A stretch of DNA of 5,193 bases from an uncultured Haloferula sp. Its GTDB lineage: Bacteria > Verrucomicrobiota > Verrucomicrobiae > Verrucomicrobiales > Akkermansiaceae. The DNA lies in assembly GCA_946481625.1 (NCBI GenBank), contig CAMLOZ010000302.1:1-5193 (forward strand), given 5' to 3'. Below, piece by piece: positions 1 through 5,193 of the stretch. A model generated the notes under the pieces. It was not told where the DNA came from and searched no databases. It saw nothing but the letters and a program-made list of their open reading frames with translations. The translations under genes and the position numbers were made by a program. Within the stretch, counting starts at the first letter, position 1. Every line of letters starts with the position of its first letter.

Positions 1-86
1 CACGGTGAAACGGGGCAACTCGGATATTACTCCGGCCAGCTTCAGGGGAGAAACTCAGCAGCTTGGACCTTTCCTGTCAGCGCATT
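1..86. other. Intergenic edge, no gene recognised
   Basis: This stretch lies downstream of the ABC-F gene. One plus-strand frame stays open from the window edge into the ABC-F gene, but it runs antisense to that gene and its product resembles nothing I know. No convincing hairpin with a T-run that could end ABC-F transcription is visible. CAGCTT occurs twice here as a direct repeat, not an inverted one. The tail of a neighbouring plus-strand gene cannot be excluded because the window cuts here. Confidence 0.4.
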
Positions 87-2069
87 TCAAACCAGCTTCG
101 CCTTCACTCCCTCGATTTCCTCGCTGAGCGCTTCCCATCGCGAGATCGCGGCTTCGAGCTTCTGGGTGACTTGTTCGACGGTATTGCCAACGAGGCGGAA
201 CTTTGCGGGAGATGCCACTACCTCGGGCTTGGAGAGATCCGCGGTCGCGTTCGTCTGGGCGACTTCCAGATCCGCGATGCGCTTTTCAAGCGTGGCAAGT
301 TCGTCTTCCAGCGGCTTGAGGACCTGCGTGCGGATCTTGCGCTGCTCGGCTTCGATCCGCTTCTGATCCTTGCGGCTCGGCGTGGCCGACTTCTCGGTGG
401 ACGCCTTGCCGTCGCCTGCCGCCTGGACGCTGCGGGAGGACAGGGTGGGACCGGATTTTTCGTCGGCGGTCTTCTCCAGATAGTAAGTGATGTTGCCTTG
501 GAAGAGACGGGGATCCTCACCCGGACGGAATTCCAAGGTCTTGTGCACCACCGGATCGAGGAAGGCGCGGTTGTGCGAAACGATCATCACCGTGCCGGCA
601 TAGTCGGCCAGCGCGCGTTGCAGCACTTCCTGCGACTGCATGTCGAGGTGGTTGGTCGGCTCGTCCAGGATCAAGAAGTTCGCCGGGGCCACCAGCATGC
701 GCACCAAGGCGACTCGCGAACGCTCGCCGCCCGAAAGCACGCCGACCTTCTTGAACACGTCGTCGCCGCGGAAAAGGAAACAGCCTAACAGGTTCCGGCA
801 ATACGGACCGGACTCGCGGCTCGCCACTTCCTCCACCGTTTCGAGCACCGTCTTGGTGGGATCCAGCTCGTCCGCATGGTTCTGCGAGAAGAACGAGGTG
901 GCGACGCGCAGGCCGAATTCATGGCTGCCATCGTCCGGCGCTTCCTGGCCGGTGATGATCCGGCAGAAGGTCGATTTGCCCGCGCCGTTCGGACCGACGA
1001 TCGCCATGCGCTCGCCGCGGTTGATCTCGAAGTCGAATTTCTTGAAGATCTGAAGCGGTCCGTAGGACTTCGAGACCTTCTCCAGCTTTGCCACCAGGTT
1101 GCCGCTGGCAGGAGGGGGCGGGAACTTGAAGTTCATCACCGCGTCCGCCGCTTCCGGCGGTGGGATGCGCTCGATCTTCTCCAGCATCTTGACGCGGGAC
1201 TGGACCAGAGTCGCCTTGTTTGCGGAGGCGCGGAAGCGGTCGATGAAGCGCTGGACATCCGCGATTTCGCGCTGCTGGGCGAGGTAGCGTTTTTCGTGGA
1301 TCTCCCGTCGCAACACGGACTCGTTCTCGTAATAGCTGTAGTTCCCGGAGTATTCCTCGCAGCGGCCGTGATGGAAGGCGAGGGTGCGGGTGCAGAGCGT
1401 GTCGAGAAGCGCCCGGTCGTGCGAGATGAGCAGGATCGCGCCGGGGTAATTGATGAGATACTGCTCCACCCAGCGCTGCGTGCCGATGTCGAGGTGGTTG
1501 GTCGGCTCGTCGAGCAGGAGGACTTCGGGCTCCTGGAGGAAGAGCTTCGCCATCGCGATGCGCATCTGCCAGCCGCCGGAGAATTCGCCGCAGTCCCGCT
1601 CGAAGTCGCCCTTGCTGAAGCCCAGGCCTTGGAGCACGGACTCCACCTTCGGCTTCATGCGCGAGGGATCGTTGTCTTCGAGTTGGAGTTCCAGCGCGCC
1701 GATCTCCTCAAGCAGGTCGCCATACGGAGAGGAGCGGGGATCGAGCTTCTCGAGTTCGGAGGAGAGACGCTCGATCTTCTCCTGGAGCGCGAGTGTTTCG
1801 CCGAAGGCCCGCATCGTCTCGTCCCAGAGCGAAATGCCTTTCACGTGGATGCCCTCCTGCGGCAGGTAGCCCACCCGCGTGTTTCGCGGCACCACGACCT
1901 TGCCGCCCGAGGTCTCGATGATCCCGGCGATTGCCTTCATCAGCGTCGATTTCCCGGCCCCGTTGTGACCGGCAAAGGCGATCCGCTCCCTCGGCATGAT
2001 CGAGAAGGTCAGATCGGAAAACAGGACGCGGGCGCCGTACTCGACGCGGAGATTGTGGACGGAAAGCAT
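87..2069 (-). CDS. ABC-F family ATP-binding protein (ribosome-associated translation factor)
   Basis: A soluble ABC-F ATPase of 660 residues with two nucleotide-binding domains and no membrane segments. Domain 1 has Walker A GHNGAGKST (34-42), signature SGGWQ (164-168), Walker B LLLDEPTNHLD (184-194) and switch His217. A charged helical insert at about 92-137 fits the ABC-F arm. A helical linker (about 240-325) joins the domains and would reach the ribosomal P-site tRNA in known members. Domain 2 has GPNGAGKST (359-367), SGGER (446-450), LILDEPTNHLD (466-476) and His499. A low-complexity stretch (about 533-566) leads to a charged C-terminal coiled coil (about 567-660), as in Uup and YheS. Family members bind the ribosomal E site and relieve stalled or non-productive states. 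All ATPase motifs are intact, so it should be active. The ATG start places the first beta strand at the N-terminus as expected, although no Shine-Dalgarno sequence precedes it. The subfamily (YheS/YdiF-like or Uup-like) is unresolved. An antibiotic-resistance role is possible but unsupported. Confidence 0.96.
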   Translation of the reverse strand: MLSVHNLRVEYGARVLFSDLTFSIMPRERIAFAGHNGAGKSTLMKAIAGIIETSGGKVVVPRNTRVGYLPQEGIHVKGISLWDETMRAFGETLALQEKIERLSSELEKLDPRSSPYGDLLEEIGALELQLEDNDPSRMKPKVESVLQGLGFSKGDFERDCGEFSGGWQMRIAMAKLFLQEPEVLLLDEPTNHLDIGTQRWVEQYLINYPGAILLISHDRALLDTLCTRTLAFHHGRCEEYSGNYSYYENESVLRREIHEKRYLAQQREIADVQRFIDRFRASANKATLVQSRVKMLEKIERIPPPEAADAVMNFKFPPPPASGNLVAKLEKVSKSYGPLQIFKKFDFEINRGERMAIVGPNGAGKSTFCRIITGQEAPDDGSHEFGLRVATSFFSQNHADELDPTKTVLETVEEVASRESGPYCRNLLGCFLFRGDDVFKKVGVLSGGERSRVALVRMLVAPANFLILDEPTNHLDMQSQEVLQRALADYAGTVMIVSHNRAFLDPVVHKTLEFRPGEDPRLFQGNITYYLEKTADEKSGPTLSSRSVQAAGDGKASTEKSATPSRKDQKRIEAEQRKIRTQVLKPLEDELATLEKRIADLEVAQTNATADLSKPEVVASPAKFRLVGNTVEQVTQKLEAAISRWEALSEEIEGVKAKLV

Positions 2070-2115
2070 GAGCCGCGCGGAGACTTGCGGGCTCGGGGGC
2101 CGGGGTCAAGGGGTT

Positions 2116-2197
2116 GGAGCCGAACATCGGAGGCCAGCGCCTGATTTTGCCAGCCGTTGCGCCGGGACCGCAAAAATACGCGTAGGAAATCGGCTCC
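2116..2197. repeat. 8-bp inverted repeat, GGAGCCGA / TCGGCTCC
   Basis: GGAGCCGA at 2116-2123 is matched by its exact reverse complement at 2190-2197, separated by 66 bases. The right arm sits between the putative ribosome binding site (2184-2188) and the ATG at 2200, so pairing in a leader transcript could affect access to the start. A match of this length is not very improbable by chance in 130 bases, so any function is speculative. Confidence 0.3.
2184..2188 (+). promoter_or_regulatory. Putative ribosome binding site AGGAA for the cytochrome-like gene
   Basis: AGGAA ends 11 bases before the ATG at 2200, a slightly long but acceptable spacing. It supports 2200 as the start over the in-frame ATG at 1996, which lies inside the opposite-strand ABC-F gene and would add 68 residues of non-secretory sequence. 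Confidence 0.5.
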
Positions 2198-2199
2198 CG

Positions 2200-3459
2200 A
2201 TGACGTTTCATCCCGGCGTGAGGTGGTTCCCGGTCCTGCTGGCATTGGTGCAAGCTGCGTCGGCGGATGCCGATTTCTGGGATCTCGCTCCGATCCGCTA
2301 CTCGGATACCGGCCCGACCGACCGGCTGGCGAAGCTGGCCGGGGACCTGGCTTCGGGCAGGAAGAAGACCGAGGGCAAGACCGGTTTGGAGCGCCTCCGC
2401 TTCGTGCTCAAGGAGCTATCGGTTCCCGAGGAGTCCCAGGTGCTGGTGTTCTCCAAGACCAGCCTGCAGATTGCCCTGATTCACCCGAAGAACCCCCGGG
2501 CCCTGTTCTTTTCGGACGAAGCCTACGTGGGCTACGTGCCGGGCGGATCCATCGAGGTGATCGTGCAAGACCCGGTGCTCGGACCGGTATTCTACGTCGT
2601 GGAGCCGGGCGGGCCCGACGGGATCGAGATCGAGCGGGACACCTCGCTCTGCATGTCCTGCCATGGCACGACCCGCACCGAGGGCGTGCCTGGCATGCTG
2701 GTGCGCTCGGTCTTCCCGAATGGCGAGGGACACCCGATGCTCGCGATGGGCACCACCCAGGTTTCGCACGAGACGCCGCTGCCGGACCGCTGGGGCGGCT
2801 ACTACGTCACCGGCCGGAGTTCGCTGCCCCACCTCGGCAACCGCACCTTTGTCGAAGGCGGCGAGGAGAAGCCCGCACCGAGCGATCTGGACCAGCTTGG
2901 CGGGCTCATCGATGTGGCGAAGTATCCCCGCCCGACCAGCGATATCGTGGCGCTGATGGTGCTGGAGCACCAGTGCCGGATGCACAACCTGCTCAATGCC
3001 GCCGCCCTGCAGTACCGCCGGGCGCACTACATCGGATCCGCCATCGATCCCGATGCAGACCCCGACCAGGGGTCCGCGGGCAGGGTGGCGGACGGGATGG
3101 CGCAGAAGATCGTGGAGTGCCTTTTCTTCAAGGACGAAGCCGAGCCCGGCGAGGACCTGGTCGGCGGAGAAGAATTCCAGAAGGTTTTCCCGGCCCGCTA
3201 TCCGAAGAGCTCCTCGGGGGAATCCTTGGCCGAGTTCCACCTCTACGACCGCATCTTCAAGAACCGCTGCTCCTACATGGTCTATTCAAGGGCGTTCACG
3301 GAACTGCCGCCGCGCGTGAAGCAGTCTGTCTTCGCACGCATGAAGACGGTCCTCGCCGGGGAAGACTCCTCCTACGATTATCTCAAGGAGTCCGAGCGCA
3401 AGCGGATCGGTGGAATCCTGAAAGAGACGCTCCCGGGATGGAAAGGCGGAGATCGCTAA
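2200..3459 (+). CDS. Secreted monoheme cytochrome c-like protein of unknown role
   Basis: A 419-residue exported protein, probably periplasmic, with one covalent heme attachment motif, CMSCH, at residues 151-155 (bases 2650-2664). The N-terminus looks like a signal peptide: a short basic region, a hydrophobic core around WFPVLLALVQAA (9-20), and an Ala-Ser-Ala site at 20-22 with cleavage likely after 22. Recognisable blocks are VFSKTSLQ (83-90), NPRALFFSDEAYVGYVPGG (98-116), the heme region continuing through GVPGMLVRSVFP (162-173), RWGGYYVTG (197-205), ALMVLEHQCRMHN (251-263), and a C-terminal segment including CSYMVYSRAF (357-366). From memory this matches a family common in Planctomycetes and Verrucomicrobia, annotated as hypothetical or cytochrome c domain protein. 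The motif lies mid-protein, unlike a classical small class I cytochrome c. The sixth heme ligand is unknown; Met166, Met180, Met183 and His190 are candidates. The start at 2200 is chosen for the signal peptide and the AGGAA site. No redox partner gene is adjacent. Confidence 0.88.
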   Translation: MTFHPGVRWFPVLLALVQAASADADFWDLAPIRYSDTGPTDRLAKLAGDLASGRKKTEGKTGLERLRFVLKELSVPEESQVLVFSKTSLQIALIHPKNPRALFFSDEAYVGYVPGGSIEVIVQDPVLGPVFYVVEPGGPDGIEIERDTSLCMSCHGTTRTEGVPGMLVRSVFPNGEGHPMLAMGTTQVSHETPLPDRWGGYYVTGRSSLPHLGNRTFVEGGEEKPAPSDLDQLGGLIDVAKYPRPTSDIVALMVLEHQCRMHNLLNAAALQYRRAHYIGSAIDPDADPDQGSAGRVADGMAQKIVECLFFKDEAEPGEDLVGGEEFQKVFPARYPKSSSGESLAEFHLYDRIFKNRCSYMVYSRAFTELPPRVKQSVFARMKTVLAGEDSSYDYLKESERKRIGGILKETLPGWKGGDR

Positions 3460-3478
3460 CCGCTTCATTGCCCGGAGA

Positions 3479-3495
3479 GGAAGCGGATCGCTTCC
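3479..3495 (+). terminator. Short perfect hairpin after the cytochrome-like gene
   Basis: GGAAGCG (3479-3485) pairs exactly with CGCTTCC (3489-3495) around a three-base GAT loop, starting 20 bases after the stop codon. The stem is stable, but the following bases are AAACGCC, not a T-run, so it is not a classical intrinsic terminator. It could still act as a transcript-end or stabilising structure. Confidence 0.5.
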
Positions 3496-3520
3496 AAACG
3501 CCTGGCATCTTCTTCCAAAC
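3491..3520. repeat. 9-bp direct repeat CTTCCAAAC, 21-base period
   Basis: CTTCCAAAC occurs at 3491-3499 and again at 3512-3520, exactly 21 bases apart start to start. The first copy overlaps the right arm of the short hairpin. The spacing is two DNA helical turns, but the location downstream of two converging genes makes an operator unlikely. Confidence 0.5.
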
Positions 3521-3527
3521 AGCGGAA

Positions 3528-3591
3528 CCGGCCGGACGGAAGGGAGGACGCGTTGGGGGGAGAACCACATCCTCCGGTTTCCGCCGGCCGG
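3528..3591. terminator. Long nested hairpin, candidate bidirectional terminator
   Basis: The left arm CCGGCCGGACGGAA (3528-3541) pairs with the right arm TTCCGCCGGCCGG (3579-3591), giving 13 base pairs with one bulged base on the left. Inside it, GGAGGA (3543-3548) pairs with TCCTCC (3570-3575), leaving a 21-base loop. The structure is very GC-rich and nearly symmetric, so it should form in transcripts from either strand. It lies between converging genes, which fits termination for both. No T-run follows on either strand. Confidence 0.55.
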
Positions 3592-3609
3592 CCCGGTTAT
3601 TGGGGGGAG
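3553..3609. repeat. 10-bp direct repeat TTGGGGGGAG
   Basis: TTGGGGGGAG occurs at 3553-3562, within the loop of the long hairpin, and at 3600-3609, just outside its right arm, 47 bases apart start to start. A run of six G also occurs at 5174-5179 at the window's right end. The repeat is exact, but its meaning is unknown. Confidence 0.45.
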
Positions 3610-3637
3610 TTGTTGTAAGGATGAACGGCGCTTCAAA

Positions 3638-4657
3638 TCATTCGGTCTCGATGCCACCAAGCAGGCCGCGGACCTCCAATTTGCGGTCCACGGTGAAGGT
3701 GACGTGATCGAGGCGCTCCGTGCCGAAGGGTGTTTCGGTCAGAAGCTCGATGGTGTAGGTGCCGTCCTCGGGGAAAGCTGAGTCGTAGTCGGCGATTACG
3801 AGCGTGTCGCTCAAGCTGGTGCTCTGGTCCAGCACCTTGGTGGAGCCTTCGATCCGGACCGGATTGAGGGCCGGTCCCACCGGGCCCTTGTAGGCCTGGA
3901 GATAAGTCCCGCTGCGCGGATAGAGATCGCTCATGACGACGGTAAGCTGCGGGGCCTTCGAGCGCACCCGGTCACCGTCGTTCAGACCCGCGATCGTGCC
4001 GGATGCCACCGGCCAGACTTGCACGTTCGCGCTGGCGATCTGGGATTGGGTGAAGCTCCCGTCCGCCAAGGCGTGGACCACGAAGTGCTCCTCGCCGCTT
4101 ACCTTGGTCGGATCGGAACCGGTAAGGCTGGTAGCGGCGAAGCGGAGGACCGTCGGGCCGTTGTTGTAGATCGAAGCACTCGACTTCGGTGTCCCGGAGG
4201 TGGCCTGGGCCGGAGTGAAGGACGTCACACCGTTCGTGTATGCCTTCACATGGTGCTCAAGCAGCACCCGCTTCGCAGCGTCCTGAATGCCCGTGCCGGA
4301 AAGCAGCCCCGCGACGTTGATCGTTACCGTGAAGGGCATGTCCGCACGGGTCCGCGGACGGAGGGGATAAGGGTCGAGCGTCTGGATCGTGACACTGGCG
4401 GAGGGCATGTAGGCACCCACCAGCTTCTGATCGAGGAGATACTCGGTTCCGGTGTCCTGCTTGATCGTCCACAACTGGAACAAGGCACCGCCGCTCTCCA
4501 GCAAACCTTGGGAGGAGGCCGTGCCCGCGGGGTTCACGGACATTGACCAGACGACCCCCGTGGACTGCTGGGTCTGGTGCACGAAATTGACGTAGCCTTC
4601 CCCTGAGGCATGGACATGCGAGCAGAGGAGCGTGCCGAGGAGAAGATACGTTTTCAT
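3638..4657 (-). CDS. Secreted beta-rich protein of unknown function, second gene of operon
   Basis: A 339-residue protein I do not recognise. The N-terminus MKTYLLLGTLLCSHVHASG reads as a signal peptide with cleavage probably near residue 18, so the protein is likely periplasmic or surface-located. The mature part is rich in Thr, Ser, Val and Gly and has alternating hydrophobic strands, suggesting extracellular beta-sandwich domains. One candidate unit spans about 85-215 (SASVTIQTLDPYPLRPRTRA, then PFTVTINVAGLL). A second, Ig-like in pattern, spans about 235-325 and ends in GTYTIELLTETPFGTERLDH and FTVD. No catalytic motif, membrane anchor or sorting signal is visible at the C-terminus (GGIETE). 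The ATG at 4657 is chosen because it begins the signal peptide and overlaps the upstream stop as ATGA. The longer reading from 4828 would lie inside the upstream gene. No Shine-Dalgarno sequence precedes it, so translation probably depends on coupling to the upstream gene. Confidence 0.85.
   Translation of the reverse strand: MKTYLLLGTLLCSHVHASGEGYVNFVHQTQQSTGVVWSMSVNPAGTASSQGLLESGGALFQLWTIKQDTGTEYLLDQKLVGAYMPSASVTIQTLDPYPLRPRTRADMPFTVTINVAGLLSGTGIQDAAKRVLLEHHVKAYTNGVTSFTPAQATSGTPKSSASIYNNGPTVLRFAATSLTGSDPTKVSGEEHFVVHALADGSFTQSQIASANVQVWPVASGTIAGLNDGDRVRSKAPQLTVVMSDLYPRSGTYLQAYKGPVGPALNPVRIEGSTKVLDQSTSLSDTLVIADYDSAFPEDGTYTIELLTETPFGTERLDHVTFTVDRKLEVRGLLGGIETE
4654..4657 (-). promoter_or_regulatory. 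ATGA stop-start overlap coupling the two secreted-protein genes
   Basis: Read on the minus strand, the ATG of the 339-residue gene and the TGA of the 172-residue gene share bases in a single ATGA. This arrangement typically allows terminating ribosomes to reinitiate, which matches the absence of a separate ribosome binding site and suggests linked production of the two proteins. Confidence 0.8.
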
Positions 4658-5172
4658 TTCTGGGTTACAGCGGGGGTTGCGGGTTCCGTGATCTTGACGG
4701 AGATCGGTCCGCCGAGATGGACGGCCACGATCACCTTGGTCTGGTTCAGCCAGAATTCCTTGCGCGCATCCTGCAGCGGGACCTTCCCGGCGGCCTGGTC
4801 GAAGGTGACCTCTTCCGTCTGGATCCACGCGCGGTTCGCGATCAGGAAATCCGACCAGGGCAGCAGGGTGCCGATCGGCTTGGTGCCGACCCTCGGGCCC
4901 ATCTGTGCCGGCACGTGGAGCACGGCACCCTTCGGCACCAGCGTCCAGTGGGTGCCGTCATGGAGGATCTCCGATTGCTTGATCAGCGACTGGCCCTCGG
5001 GGCGGGTGACTTGGGCCTCCTTCTCGGCGGCCTGCTGTTGCTTCTTAAGATCGTCGAAAGGCGAGCCTGCCTGGCGTTCGGCCATTTGTTCCGGGGTGAT
5101 CCGGTCGGTTACCGGCGGAGAGGCGAGGGCGCTTCCAGCGGCGGCGGCAAAGAGGAGAATCGAGGTTTTCAT
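4654..5172 (-). CDS. Small secreted protein of unknown function, first gene of operon
   Basis: A 172-residue protein. It starts with a clear signal peptide, MKTSILLFAAAAGSALA, with cleavage probably after Ala17. Next comes a Gln/Glu/Lys-rich, probably helical stretch (about 27-55, including LKKQQQAAEKEAQ). A compact domain follows at about 62-162, with TLVPKGAVLHVP (77-88), VGTKPIGTLLPWSDFL (95-110), NRAWI (113-117), FWLNQ (140-144) and VAVHLGGPISV (149-159). These blocks resemble small exported proteins I associate loosely with Verrucomicrobia; I know no function for them. It has no Cys and no catalytic signature. It is the upstream partner of the 339-residue protein: its TGA overlaps that gene's ATG by four bases, and both proteins begin MKT. 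The 21 bases visible upstream are pyrimidine-rich with no Shine-Dalgarno sequence, so the promoter lies outside the window. Confidence 0.85.
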   Translation of the reverse strand: MKTSILLFAAAAGSALASPPVTDRITPEQMAERQAGSPFDDLKKQQQAAEKEAQVTRPEGQSLIKQSEILHDGTHWTLVPKGAVLHVPAQMGPRVGTKPIGTLLPWSDFLIANRAWIQTEEVTFDQAAGKVPLQDARKEFWLNQTKVIVAVHLGGPISVKITEPATPAVTQK

Positions 5173-5193
5173 CGGGGGGAGGTGAAGGGGGGC

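Larger units (their letters stand above)
2070..2199. promoter_or_regulatory. Divergent intergenic region with presumed promoters for both flanking genes
   Basis: This 130-base gap separates the starts of the minus-strand ABC-F gene and the plus-strand cytochrome-like gene, so promoters for both must lie in it or overlap the flanking genes. The most AT-rich parts are around 2141-2148 and 2171-2179. A TTGCCA at 2147-2152 resembles a -35 element, but the A-rich stretch after it is a poor -10 match, so I assign no specific promoter. The ABC-F side (2070-2115) is very GC-rich. Confidence 0.4.
3460..3637. other. Convergent intergenic region rich in hairpins and short repeats
   Basis: These 178 bases lie between the stop codons of the plus-strand cytochrome-like gene and the minus-strand operon. 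No coding potential is apparent. The region holds a short perfect hairpin, a long nested hairpin and two direct-repeat pairs, listed separately. Its position suggests that it terminates transcription from both sides. Confidence 0.6.

Noticed and set aside
63..788. A 241-residue plus-strand open frame opposite the end of the ABC-F gene
   Set aside because: It is antisense to the second ATPase domain and coiled coil of ABC-F, and its product has no known motif.
876..2144. A 422-residue plus-strand open frame opposite the ABC-F gene
   Set aside because: It is fully antisense to an unmistakable ABC-F gene. Its translation is Arg, Leu, Val and Glu-rich with no recognisable domain, as expected from GC-rich codon bias on the opposite strand.
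1996..2199. A 68-residue N-terminal extension of the cytochrome-like protein
   Set aside because: It would overlap the start of the ABC-F gene, bury the signal peptide internally and lack family-like sequence. The ATG at 2200 is better.
2416..3240. A 274-residue minus-strand open frame opposite the cytochrome-like gene
   Set aside because: The sense strand carries the signal peptide, heme motif and conserved blocks. The antisense translation is His and Arg-rich without any recognisable feature.
2157..3707. A 516-residue plus-strand open frame in a different frame across the cytochrome-like gene
   Set aside because: It is extremely rich in Arg, Gly, Pro and Ala, typical of an off-frame reading of GC-rich DNA, and it overlaps the real gene over its whole length.
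4019..4546. A 175-residue plus-strand open frame opposite the 339-residue secreted protein
   Set aside because: It is antisense to a gene with a clear signal peptide and beta-rich pattern. Its own translation is Arg, Gly and His-rich with no motif.
4658..4828. A 57-residue N-terminal extension of the 339-residue secreted protein
   Set aside because: It lies within the upstream gene in another frame and would place the signal peptide internally. The ATGA overlap start explains the arrangement.
1..5193. CRISPR array, insertion sequence, tRNA or rRNA gene, prophage or toxin-antitoxin pair
   Set aside because: I saw no regularly spaced repeats, transposase motifs, cloverleaf or rRNA sequence, integrase or toxin-like gene. 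The short repeats at 3491-3609 are too few and too irregular for an array.

Overview
This is a GC-rich chromosomal window with four protein-coding genes and no RNA genes, mobile elements or CRISPR. The gene families suggest a Verrucomicrobiota bacterium or a relative in the PVC group. The cytochrome-like protein belongs to a type I remember mainly from Planctomycetes and Verrucomicrobia, and the two small secreted proteins look verrucomicrobial. This placement rests on recall of family resemblance, not on a search.

Layout: bases 1-86 hold no recognisable gene. A complete ABC-F translation-factor ATPase lies on the minus strand (87-2069). A 130-base divergent intergenic region (2070-2199) separates it from a plus-strand gene (2200-3459) for an exported protein with one heme-binding CxxCH motif. 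A 178-base convergent intergenic region (3460-3637) carries a short perfect hairpin, a long nested hairpin and two direct-repeat pairs, and probably ends transcription from both sides. A minus-strand two-gene operon follows. Its upstream gene (4654-5172) encodes a 172-residue secreted protein and its downstream gene (3638-4657) a 339-residue secreted beta-rich protein. The two overlap by four bases (ATGA).

How the genes relate: ABC-F is a cytoplasmic ribosome-associated housekeeping factor. The other three products all carry apparent signal peptides and probably act in the periplasm or at the cell surface. The cytochrome-like gene and the operon converge, so they are not co-transcribed, and nothing links them functionally beyond export. 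The two operon proteins probably work together, given the translational coupling, but their function is unknown. I found no clear novel system. The best leads are the monoheme family of unknown role and the coupled pair of unknown secreted proteins.
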